Assembly: GCA_004359425.1 (NCBI GenBank)
Contig: PTEU01000001.1
Span: 160,069 to 224,068 of the forward strand
From: Ideonella sp. MAG2
GTDB taxonomy: Bacteria; Pseudomonadota; Gammaproteobacteria; Burkholderiales; Burkholderiaceae_C
Direction of reading: 5' to 3'
Length of the DNA stretch: 64,000 nucleotides
This document shows positions 33,362 to 41,063 of this stretch, one piece after another. Under the pieces are notes generated by a model. That model worked only from the letters and a program-made list of their open reading frames with translations, did no database searches and was not told where the DNA came from. Positions within the stretch are counted from its first letter, which is position 1. Every line of letters begins with the position of its first letter. A program made the position numbers and the translations under genes.

Positions 33362-34360
33362 TTACTTGCGCAGCTTGGCCAGTTCGGCCTGCAACTCAGC
33401 CACGGTGCCGGCAATGGCCGCACCATGCTTCTCGATCACGGGCTTGAGCTTGTCGCGCAGCTTGGCTTGCTCGGCAGCGCTCAGCTCGGTGATCTGCATG
33501 CCGGCCTTCTTCAGCTCGGCGGCGTCGTCGGCGGACTTGCTGCGGTTGACCTGGCGCTGGTAGGTGCTGGTCTCTTTGGCCGCGTCTTGCAGGACCTTGC
33601 GCTCTGCGTCAGACAGCGTGTCCCAGACCTTCTTGCTGAAGATGATGGACTGTGGGTTGTACTGGTGGTTGCTCAGCACCAAGTTCTTCTGCACTTCATA
33701 AAACTTGTTGGCCAGGATCACAGACAGCGGGTTCTCTTGGCCGTCAATGGCCTTTTGCTCCAGACCAGCATAGACCTCGGGGAAGGCCATGGGCGTGGGA
33801 TTGGCACCCAGGGCTTTGACCCAGTCAATGTTGATGGCATTGGGGATGACGCGCAGCTTCAGGCCGGCAATGTCTTCCACCGTGTTGATGGGCTTTTTGC
33901 TGTTGGTGATGTTGCGAAAGCCCAGCTCGGTGTAGGCGAGGCCAACGATGCCTTTCTCGGCCAGCTTGGCGTGCAGCTTCTGGCCAAAGGGGCCGTCCAC
34001 GACGGCGTCGGCTTCTTTGGCGTTGGCGAACATGAAGGGGAAGTCAAAGACTTCAAAGTCCTTGACCTGTGAGGCCAAGATGCCGGAGTTCAGCATCACA
34101 AACTCGATGGTGCCGCCTTGCAGGGCCGACACATTGGCCGCGTCACCTCCCAGCGTGCCACCGGGGAAGACATTGACCTTGAGCTTGCCGCCGGACTTGG
34201 CTGCCACCAGTTCAGCAAACTTCTGCGCCCCGATCTCCAAAGGATGTCCCTTGGGGTTTTGCAGCGCAAACTTGAAGGTGCGCTCTTGGGCCTGCACCGC
34301 GCCGCAGGCGAGCAGGGCAGTCATGGTGGCCACGAGGGCGCGACGGGTAAAGCGGATCAT
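33362..34360 (-). CDS. TRAP transporter solute-binding protein, DctP family
   Basis: A 332-residue periplasmic binding protein with a signal peptide (LVATMTALLACGAVQA) and the DctP core: FKFALQNPKGHPLEIGAQKFAELV, KVNVFPGGTLGGD, LKLRVIPNAINIDWVKALGANPTPMAFPEVYAGLEQKAIDGQENP (split here for length), YEVQKNLVLSNHQYNP. The conserved arginine that clamps carboxylates is in GLKLRVIPN. Together with DctM and DctQ encoded upstream on the same strand it should import an organic acid; quinate or shikimate is inferred from the neighbours. Confidence 0.93.
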   Translation of the reverse strand: MIRFTRRALVATMTALLACGAVQAQERTFKFALQNPKGHPLEIGAQKFAELVAAKSGGKLKVNVFPGGTLGGDAANVSALQGGTIEFVMLNSGILASQVKDFEVFDFPFMFANAKEADAVVDGPFGQKLHAKLAEKGIVGLAYTELGFRNITNSKKPINTVEDIAGLKLRVIPNAINIDWVKALGANPTPMAFPEVYAGLEQKAIDGQENPLSVILANKFYEVQKNLVLSNHQYNPQSIIFSKKVWDTLSDAERKVLQDAAKETSTYQRQVNRSKSADDAAELKKAGMQITELSAAEQAKLRDKLKPVIEKHGAAIAGTVAELQAELAKLRK

Positions 34361-34439
34361 GGATGTCTCCTCTAGCGGGTGGTGAAAGGTCCGTCTGGAC
34401 GAATGCGCCTAAGCGCAGGCAAGAACCGGGGGTGCGCGT

Positions 34440-35678
34440 TCAGTTGGCAAACCATTTGGCAGGCCCAGTGACCAACCAAGGGAACAGCACCATCAAGAAC
34501 ATCACGGTGAACTGGGCGATCATGAAAGGCAGGACACCACGCGTCACCTCGTCCATCTTCATCTTGCCCACACCAGCGACCACGTTCAACACGGTGCCGA
34601 CGGGGGGCGTGATCAAGCCAATGGCGTTGTTGATGATGAACAGCACGCCAAAGTAAACAGGGTCAATGCCCGCGGCTTTGATCACGGGCATCAGGACGGG
34701 GGTCATGATCAAGATGGTGGGCGTCATGTCCATGGCCGTGCCCACGGCAATCACCAACACCATGATGGCGATGAGCAGCAAGGTCTGGTTGCCCATGAAA
34801 GGCTCCAGCAGCGCAATCATCTTGCTGGGAATGTCGGCCACGGTGATCAGCCAGGCTGAGACCATGGCGGCGGCCACCAAGAACATGATGACCGCGGTGG
34901 TCTTGGCGGCACTGACAAACACCTCATGCATCTGGTGCAGGCTCAGCTCGCGGTAGACCACGGTGGAGACCAGCAGGGCGTACACCGCCGCCACCACCGC
35001 CGCCTCGGTCGGGGTGAAGACGCCGAACTTCAGGCCCACCACCACGATGACCGGCAGGACCAAAGCCCAGGTCGCTTCTTTGAGCGCGTTCAGGCGTTGG
35101 ACCGTGCTGGCCTTGGGGGGCGGTGTGATGCTTTCAGACTTGGCCACCCACCACCAGGCTACGGCGATGGACAGCCCCATCAGCAGACCCGGCACGATGC
35201 CGGCCAAGAACAGCTTGCCGATGGACACATTGGCTGCCACGCCAAAGATCACAAAGCCGATAGAGGGTGGGATGACCGGCGCAATGATGCCGGCCGAGGC
35301 GATCAAGCCACCCGCGCGGGCTTTGTCGTGCCCGGCCGCCACCATCATGGGCAGCAGCAAAGAGGCCAGGGCCGCTGTATCGGCCACGGCTGAGCCGGAG
35401 AGGGCGGCCAGCAGGCAGGCCGCCACAATCGCCACAAAGCCCAGGCCGCCGCGGCGGTGGCCCACCAGGGTGAGCGCCAAGTTGACGATGCGGCGCGAGA
35501 GGCCGCCCACATTCATGATCTCGCCAGCCAGCATGAAAAAGGGCACCGCCAGCAGCGGAAAGCTGTCGGCCCCGTTGATGACGTTCTGCGCGAGGATCTG
35601 CGCATCGAACAAGTCCAAGTGCCACATCAAGGCCACGCCCGAGAGCAGCAGCGAATAGGCGATGGGCACCCCCAGCAT
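34440..35678 (-). CDS. TRAP transporter large permease, DctM family (5' end frameshifted)
   Basis: The 412-residue frame has the multi-helix DctM permease: LGVPIAYSLLLSGVALMWHL, LAVPFFMLAGEIMN, GGLGFVAIVAACLLAALSGSA, GIIAPVIPPSI and TPPVGTVLNVVAGVGK. The expected start, ATG 35704 with MTVFIFLGS, is in a different frame; it joins the body only if one base, or a short stretch, is restored near 35680. As written, translation would have to begin at ATG 35678, losing half of the first helix. This is a small lesion or a sequencing error. Confidence 0.85.
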   Translation of the reverse strand: MLGVPIAYSLLLSGVALMWHLDLFDAQILAQNVINGADSFPLLAVPFFMLAGEIMNVGGLSRRIVNLALTLVGHRRGGLGFVAIVAACLLAALSGSAVADTAALASLLLPMMVAAGHDKARAGGLIASAGIIAPVIPPSIGFVIFGVAANVSIGKLFLAGIVPGLLMGLSIAVAWWWVAKSESITPPPKASTVQRLNALKEATWALVLPVIVVVGLKFGVFTPTEAAVVAAVYALLVSTVVYRELSLHQMHEVFVSAAKTTAVIMFLVAAAMVSAWLITVADIPSKMIALLEPFMGNQTLLLIAIMVLVIAVGTAMDMTPTILIMTPVLMPVIKAAGIDPVYFGVLFIINNAIGLITPPVGTVLNVVAGVGKMKMDEVTRGVLPFMIAQFTVMFLMVLFPWLVTGPAKWFAN

Positions 35679-35716
35679 GAACCCAGGAAGATGAAGACGG
35701 TCATCGCGTAGGCCTC

Positions 35717-36277
35717 TTATTTCTTCTTGAAGGTTTGGCTGCGGTCCAGGTGCAGCTCGTCGATCTGCGCCAGGTCTTCCGACTCTTGCACCATCACCAA
35801 ATCTTTCTCACTCAATCTGCCGGTTAAGGTGCGCCAAAAATCTTGCAGCAGCATCACCCCGGTGGAGGCCGCAAACACCACGCCCGAGGCATAGAAAATG
35901 GCGGTGGAGGCACCGGTGACGGGGGCTTCGACCTCCCAATTGATCTCGGCTTGCTGCCAAGCGCCGCGCAACAGCAGCCACGTCACCCACAGCATCAGCG
36001 CTTGGCCCACGCCCAGGCAAAGGCGCTTGCCCACCGGCCCCAGGCGAGAGGTGAGCATGTCCGAGCCCAGATGCGCGCGCTCGCGCACCGCCACCACCGC
36101 GCCCAAGAACGTCAGCCAGACAAACAGCCAGCGCGACAGTTCCTCCGATTCGGTGATGCCGCTGTTAAAGGCATAGCGCATCACCACATTGCCGAACACC
36201 AAGACCACCATCAGGGCCAGCATCAGCACCAGCAGCCACTCCAGGGCGCGGCAGTATTGGTCGAGGATTTTGTTCAT
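35717..36277 (-). CDS. TRAP transporter small permease, DctQ family
   Basis: A 186-residue membrane protein with four helices: LEWLLVLMLALMVVLVFGNVVMRYAF, a second around WLFVWLTFLGAVVAVRERAHLG (the family's RxxxHxG-like loop), a third LGVGQALMLWVTWLLLRG and a fourth ASGVVFAASTGVMLL. It supports the large permease. The charged tail DLAQIDELHLDRSQTFKKK is longer than usual. Start ATG 36277 has GGAGCC upstream on the minus strand. It is the first gene of the transporter-aroE-quiC unit, followed by dctM. Confidence 0.9.
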   Translation of the reverse strand: MNKILDQYCRALEWLLVLMLALMVVLVFGNVVMRYAFNSGITESEELSRWLFVWLTFLGAVVAVRERAHLGSDMLTSRLGPVGKRLCLGVGQALMLWVTWLLLRGAWQQAEINWEVEAPVTGASTAIFYASGVVFAASTGVMLLQDFWRTLTGRLSEKDLVMVQESEDLAQIDELHLDRSQTFKKK

Positions 36278-36330
36278 GGGGGCTCCGGCTGTGCCACGGC
36301 TAGGCGGGTGCATCCCGTCTGCCAGAACCC

Positions 36331-36355
36331 ATAATGTACGAACTGGTTAGTTTTT
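36331..36355 (-). promoter_or_regulatory. Probable promoter and TetR-type operator upstream of the TRAP operon
   Basis: About 55 bases before the dctQ start lies a short AT-rich island in otherwise GC-rich DNA. It contains the palindrome AACTGGTT (36341-36348) and, on the minus strand, a TACATTAT -10-like element at 36331-36338. The segment AATGTACGAA at 36333-36342 recurs exactly at 37200-37209 beside the start of the adjacent TetR gene, so this is a good candidate for a shared operator. Confidence 0.5.
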
Positions 36356-36510
36356 ATGGATACGGATAAACCCGAATAGAGACGTGGATGGGGACGCTAC
36401 TCGTCGTCGCGTTAACAGGCCCAGGCTCAGTGGGAGCGCGTTTGACGCAAGTTGGTGCGGTGGGGCAGCCTGGCTTGGGAGCGCCCGAGCCTAGGCTGAA
36501 AGGCGAAGGC

Positions 36511-37218
36511 TCACAGGCGCTGGACGAAACGGAACACCATCTCCACCACATGCTCGCGGCGGGCGGCCACCTCGGCCGGGGTGTCTAGGCTGCGTTTGAA
36601 GATCGCGCCAAAGGTGTGGCGGTTGGCCACATTGAAGAAGCACAGGGCCGAGATGGACATGTGCAGGTCTATCGCGTCGATATCGGGCCGAAAGACCTTG
36701 GCCTTGACGCCGCGCTCGTAGACGGCGCGCACCGCATTGATGACCGGCACGTTCAGCGCCTGGATCACCGAGGAGCGGTTGATGAACTCACCGCGGTGCA
36801 TGTTCTCGTTCATCACCAAGCGGATGAAGTCGGGGTGGGCGAGTTGGTAGTCAAAGGTAAAGCCCACCAAGGTGCGCAGCGCTTGCTCGGGCGGCAAGTC
36901 TTCCAGGTGAAGCTCGGCCTCAATGCGGCGTATGCGCGCATAGGCGGCCTCTAGCACCTTGATGTAGAGCCCCTCTTTGCTCTCGAAGTAGTAGTAAATC
37001 ATCCGCTTCGAGGTGCGGGTCAGGGCGGCAATTTCGTCAATGCGTGCCCCCGCCAAACCCTTGTCCGCAAATTCCGCCGTGGCCACCTCCAGGATGTCGG
37101 CCATGGTGCGCTCGGGGTCGTTGGTGCGCGAAGGCTCCGCCTTGGCCGGGCGGCCCGGCTTCTTGGCGGCAGGGGGTGTGCGGGGGGCGGCTGGCATGGA
37201 ATGTACGAAATAGGCCAT
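36511..37218 (-). CDS. TetR-family transcriptional regulator of the TRAP/quiC cluster
   Basis: A 235-residue TetR protein with an unusually long basic, proline-rich leader (PAAPRTPPAAKKPGRPAK) before the helix-turn-helix: ILEVATAEFADKGLAGARIDEIA, TRTSKRMIYYYFESKEGLY. The C-terminal ligand domain (TLVGFTFDYQLAHPDFIRLV, MHRGEFINRS) is complete. It is next to and upstream of the TRAP operon on the same strand, and probably represses it. ATG 37218 is used; ATG 37197 is possible and would place the AATGTACGAA motif in its leader, which would suit autoregulation. Confidence 0.85.
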   Translation of the reverse strand: MAYFVHSMPAAPRTPPAAKKPGRPAKAEPSRTNDPERTMADILEVATAEFADKGLAGARIDEIAALTRTSKRMIYYYFESKEGLYIKVLEAAYARIRRIEAELHLEDLPPEQALRTLVGFTFDYQLAHPDFIRLVMNENMHRGEFINRSSVIQALNVPVINAVRAVYERGVKAKVFRPDIDAIDLHMSISALCFFNVANRHTFGAIFKRSLDTPAEVAARREHVVEMVFRFVQRL

Positions 37219-37371
37219 TTTCCCCCAAGCATAGCCGCCTTTGTTCGCTGCGACGGCTTTGCACACGGGCAACATGGGCGTGTCGCTCTGCCGGGTCACC
37301 CTGCCGTTATGCTTGGCAGACACCACACTCGGAGACAGCCGCCATGACTGACACCTTGCTCACCCGTCGCA

Positions 37372-38961
37372 GTGCCTTGCGCCTGGCACTGGCCGCCGCT
37401 GGCGGCTGGGCTACGTGGCGCGCAGCCCCCAGGCTATGGCCCCGCGCCCGGCCAATTGGCGCAGTTGAGCCAGCAGGGCTGGCAAGCCTATGTTCAAGAA
37501 CAACTGGAGCCTCAGCGCATACCGCTGCCAGCGGCACTCAGCAGCGCCTTGGCCGGGTTTCAAACCCTGGGTTGGAGCCAGTCAGAGCTGCTCGAAAAAT
37601 TCCGGCGTGCGGCCAAAGAGGGTCGTCAGGCCAAGGCGGACAAGGACAAATCTGGTGGCAGCCTCAAGCATGACTTGGTGCGGCAGGTGGGCAGTGAGGC
37701 CGCCGAGGCCCGCATCCTGAGGGCCTTGCACAGCCCGCGTCAGTTGGAAGAAGTGCTGGTCGAATTTTGGTTCAACCACTTCAATGTCTTTGTAGGAAAA
37801 GGCATTTGCCGGGTGCTGATGGGCAGCTATGAGCAGCAAGCCATTCGCCCCTTTGTGCTGGGCCGCTTCCGCGACATGCTCGGTGCCACTGCCAAGCACC
37901 CGGCCATGCTGTTCTACCTGGACAACTGGATGTCGGTGGGCACCGGCACAGCGGGTGGCATGGCGGGGCCAGACAAGCCGAAGAAGTCCAGCGGCCTGAA
38001 TGAAAACTATGCCCGGGAGCTGATGGAGCTGCACACCCTGGGCGTGGATGGTGGCTATACCCAGCGCGATGTCACCGAGCTGGCGCGCATCTTCACGGGC
38101 TGGGGCATCAATATGCGGCCCGAGGGCGACTCGGCCTTTCAATTTGCCCCGGCTCGCCACGACGCTGGCGAGAAGCAATGGCTGGGGCGGCGTGTCTCAC
38201 CCCAGGGCCAAGCCGAAGGCGAGATGGCCCTGGACGTGCTGGCCAAGCACCCCTCCACCGCCCGCCACATCAGCCGCAAGCTGGCGCAATACTTTGTGGC
38301 GGACCAAGCCCCAGCCGCCCTGGTGGACAAACTGGCGGCCCGCTTCACCCAAACCGACGGTGACTTGAAAGCGGTGATGCGCCAACTACTGGAAAGCCCA
38401 GAGTTCAGCGCGGCCTCGGCGCGGCAAGCCAAATTCAAACCGCCCTACCGCTATGTGTTGTCCAGCCTGCGGGCCAGTGATGCGCACGACATCGAAATCC
38501 GCCCCCTCATTGCCGTGTTGCAGAGGCTGGGCATGCCCTTGTTCGGCAGCCCCACGCCTGATGGCTACAAATACACCGAGCAGGCATGGCTGAGCCCGGA
38601 CGCTCTGCAAGCCCGGGTCACCTTCGCCACAGCCTTTGCCTCCGGCCGCTTGCCGGAGTTGAAGTCCGGCGATGACGCCGACGACGACAACATGATGGAG
38701 GGCAAACCCGGCAAGAGAGGCAAGCCAGACAAAGCCGACAAGCCAAACAAAGGCCAGAAGGGCGACACCCGCATGGTGGACATGGAAGATAAGGCGGCCC
38801 GGGTCGGCAATGGGCGCTTCTGGGGGGCAGTGGATGCCACGGCCCTGCTGAATGCCCTGGGCCCCGCCATCAGCGCGCAAACCCGTACCGTGATTGAACA
38901 ATCCGAGCCTGCTCTGCGCGCCGCCCTGGTGCTGGGTAGCCCTGATTTCATGCGTTACTGA
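37372..38961 (+). CDS. DUF1800 family protein (5' end frameshifted)
   Basis: A protein of about 515 residues with the DUF1800 core: GWQAYVQEQLEPQ, LVRQVGSEAAEARILRALHSPRQLEEVLVEFWFNHF (given in part), LNENYARELMELHTLGV, GGYTQRDVTELARIFTGWG and HPSTARHISRKLAQYFV. It is paired with the DUF1501 gene downstream, as nearly always. A lysine-rich low-complexity insert (KPGKRGKPDKADKPNKG) is seen near the C-terminus. The real start is probably ATG 37344 (MTDTLLTRRSALRLALAAAGG, a signal-like leader) in a different frame; the join near 37430 has lost a short piece. As written only GTG 37372 opens the main frame. Confidence 0.82.
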   Translation: MPCAWHWPPLAAGLRGAQPPGYGPAPGQLAQLSQQGWQAYVQEQLEPQRIPLPAALSSALAGFQTLGWSQSELLEKFRRAAKEGRQAKADKDKSGGSLKHDLVRQVGSEAAEARILRALHSPRQLEEVLVEFWFNHFNVFVGKGICRVLMGSYEQQAIRPFVLGRFRDMLGATAKHPAMLFYLDNWMSVGTGTAGGMAGPDKPKKSSGLNENYARELMELHTLGVDGGYTQRDVTELARIFTGWGINMRPEGDSAFQFAPARHDAGEKQWLGRRVSPQGQAEGEMALDVLAKHPSTARHISRKLAQYFVADQAPAALVDKLAARFTQTDGDLKAVMRQLLESPEFSAASARQAKFKPPYRYVLSSLRASDAHDIEIRPLIAVLQRLGMPLFGSPTPDGYKYTEQAWLSPDALQARVTFATAFASGRLPELKSGDDADDDNMMEGKPGKRGKPDKADKPNKGQKGDTRMVDMEDKAARVGNGRFWGAVDATALLNALGPAISAQTRTVIEQSEPALRAALVLGSPDFMRY

Positions 38962-38979
38962 CCACAAGGAGCTGCTGCC

Positions 38980-40239
38980 ATGAACCGACGCCACCTTCTC
39001 CAAGCCGCCGCCCTGGGCTCGGCCCTGTGGTTCCCTGTGGGCCGCCATGCCATGGCCTGGGCTCGCCCGGCTGCCCAGGCAGCGCAGCCCCGGCTCGTGG
39101 TGGTGCTGCTGCGCGGTGCCATGGACGGGCTGAGCGTGGTCGCGCCCTATACCGACCCCGACTACGCCCGCGCGCGCCCCAACCTGGCCCTGGCCAAGCC
39201 CGGCAGCGAAGAGGGGCTGCTTCAGCTCGACGGCCGCTTTGGCCTACATCCGGCGCTCGCGCCCTTGATGCCACTGTGGCAGGCGGGCCAATTGGGCTTT
39301 GTGCAAGCCTGTGGCTCGCACGACCCCACGCGCTCTCACTTTGACGCGCAGGACTATATGGAAACCGCCACGCCGGGGCGCAAAGCCACCCCCGACGGCT
39401 GGCTCAACCGCTTGATGCAGGCCTGGCCGGCCAGCCCCTTGGTGGGGCCTTCGGCCTCCCGGGCGGTGAGCGTGGGCGCGGTGCTGCCACGCATCTGCCA
39501 AGGGAGCTACAACATTGCCAACCTGCCCTCGGTGGCCGCCGTGGCCAAACCCGGCGTGTTGGACAAGCCCCGCGTGGCCAGCGCCTTTGAAAAGCTCTAT
39601 GGCAATGACGACGCCATGGGCCGCGCCTACCGCGAAGCCCGCCAAGCCCGCCAAGAAGTGCGCGCCTCCATGGACGATGACCACGGCCCGGACATGGCCG
39701 ATGTGGACCGTGGCGCACCGCTGCCCAATGGCCTGCCCGACGACGCCGCGCGCCTGAGCCAAGTCATGCGCAACGACCCGCGGGTACAAATGGCCTTTCT
39801 GGCCCTGGGTGGCTGGGACACTCACTCCGGCCAAGGCACCGTCAAGGGGCGCTTGGCCCAACGCCTGGAGCCGCTGGGCCGGGGCTTGGCCGAATTGGCC
39901 CAAGGTCTGGGGCCGGTATGGCAAGACACTGTGGTGATGGTGATGTCTGAGTTTGGCCGCACCGTGCGCCAAAACGGCACCGGTGGCACCGACCACGGGC
40001 ATGGCAACGTGATGATGCTGGCCGGCGGCCGCGTACACGGCGGCAAGGTGCATGGCGAATGGCCCGGCCTAGAAAGCCGTGCCCTCTATGAGGGCCGCGA
40101 CCTGGCCATCACCACTGACTTCCGCGAGGTCATTGCCACCGTGATGGCCCGCCACCTGAACTTGCCCGACGCCGCCATGAGCAGCGTCTTGCCGGGCTAC
40201 AAGGGTGCGGCGGGTGCGCTGAATCTTCTACGTGCCTGA
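38980..40239 (+). CDS. DUF1501 family exported protein
   Basis: A 419-residue protein with an N-terminal Tat-like leader (MNRRHLLQAAALGSALWFPVG) and the sulfatase/alkaline-phosphatase-like DUF1501 core: LVVVLLRGAMDGLSVVAPY, ACGSHDPTRSHFDAQDYME, FLALGGWDTHSGQGT and MVMSEFGRTVRQNGTGGTDHGHGNVM, which holds the metal-binding Asp-His pairs. It pairs with DUF1800 19 bases upstream. The biochemical function of the pair is unknown. The gene is complete. Confidence 0.9.
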   Translation: MNRRHLLQAAALGSALWFPVGRHAMAWARPAAQAAQPRLVVVLLRGAMDGLSVVAPYTDPDYARARPNLALAKPGSEEGLLQLDGRFGLHPALAPLMPLWQAGQLGFVQACGSHDPTRSHFDAQDYMETATPGRKATPDGWLNRLMQAWPASPLVGPSASRAVSVGAVLPRICQGSYNIANLPSVAAVAKPGVLDKPRVASAFEKLYGNDDAMGRAYREARQARQEVRASMDDDHGPDMADVDRGAPLPNGLPDDAARLSQVMRNDPRVQMAFLALGGWDTHSGQGTVKGRLAQRLEPLGRGLAELAQGLGPVWQDTVVMVMSEFGRTVRQNGTGGTDHGHGNVMMLAGGRVHGGKVHGEWPGLESRALYEGRDLAITTDFREVIATVMARHLNLPDAAMSSVLPGYKGAAGALNLLRA

Positions 40240-40252
40240 TGGCAGCCCCTGG

Positions 40253-40277
40253 CCTTGGGGGTATCGGCCCCCTAAGG
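40253..40277 (+). terminator. Stem-loop after the DUF1800-DUF1501 pair
   Basis: CCTTGGGGG pairs with CCCCCTAAGG across a short loop, with one mismatch, 14 bases after the DUF1501 stop. It could terminate the operon, although there is no run of T residues after the stem. Confidence 0.4.
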
Positions 40278-40413
40278 AAGCGGACTGCGCCTTGGTGGAC
40301 CCAGGCTTAGTCTCTGGGTGTCGGTGCTTGCCGCCTTGCCGATGATGTCGTGACGACAGGCTGATGGATATCAGCGTGCTCGTTCTTGGGCGGCCTTCAC
40401 CCTGGAGCCCCAC

Positions 40414-41001
40414 ATGAAAACCAAACTCCTCGCCACCGCGCTGGGCACTTTGTTCAGCGGTCTGACCTGGGCTGCGCCGCCGCATTTGCCTGCCGTCGAC
40501 CCGGCGGGTGGCAATGCCACGCTGTGGTCCATCACCTTTTACGACGACACCTCCAACACCCATACCCAATGGGCCACGCAAAACATCTGCATGTTGCAAG
40601 GCCCCACCATGGGCACCCATAGCCAAGGCCTGTGGTACAGCACCACCTACAACCGCTGGATTGGCCGCTACACCGAAGAAGGCAATCAAGTCCACATGAT
40701 TGGTGACTTCTGGACGGGCGCTGGCAAAGACGCCATGACCTGGAGCAAAGTGACCGGCAAGATGGAAGGCTATGGCCACTGGCAAGAGTGGGTGGAAGAC
40801 GGTGCCTATGGCAATTGGTTTGCGCGCGGCAACACCAAGCTGGTGAAGCTGGGCGAGTGCGACTGGAAGCCACCCGTGAATGCCACTTGGGCTGATCTCG
40901 AAAAGATGGCGCTTGAAGAGTCCCTGCGTGCCCCCAAGCGCATCCGCAAAGATGGCAGCTTGGCCTATCCCAACGACCGCGACATGCTGCCCTTGCAGTG
41001 A
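40414..41001 (+). CDS. Exported protein of unknown function
   Basis: A 195-residue protein with a clean signal peptide (MKTKLLATALGTLFSGLTWA). The mature part is rich in tryptophan, glycine and tyrosine (TLWSITFYDDTSNTHTQWATQ, WYSTTYNRWIGRYTEEGN, GHWQEWVEDGAYGNWFARGN), suggesting a compact beta-sheet or lipocalin-like fold; two cysteines could pair. I do not recognise the family. It stands alone, convergent with the DUF5916 gene. Confidence 0.75.
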   Translation: MKTKLLATALGTLFSGLTWAAPPHLPAVDPAGGNATLWSITFYDDTSNTHTQWATQNICMLQGPTMGTHSQGLWYSTTYNRWIGRYTEEGNQVHMIGDFWTGAGKDAMTWSKVTGKMEGYGHWQEWVEDGAYGNWFARGNTKLVKLGECDWKPPVNATWADLEKMALEESLRAPKRIRKDGSLAYPNDRDMLPLQ

Positions 41002-41063
41002 TGAAGCCGCACCGCTGAGCGGCGCGGGCCTGCAAGCGGGCTGTGCCACTCAAGCGGTCAACT

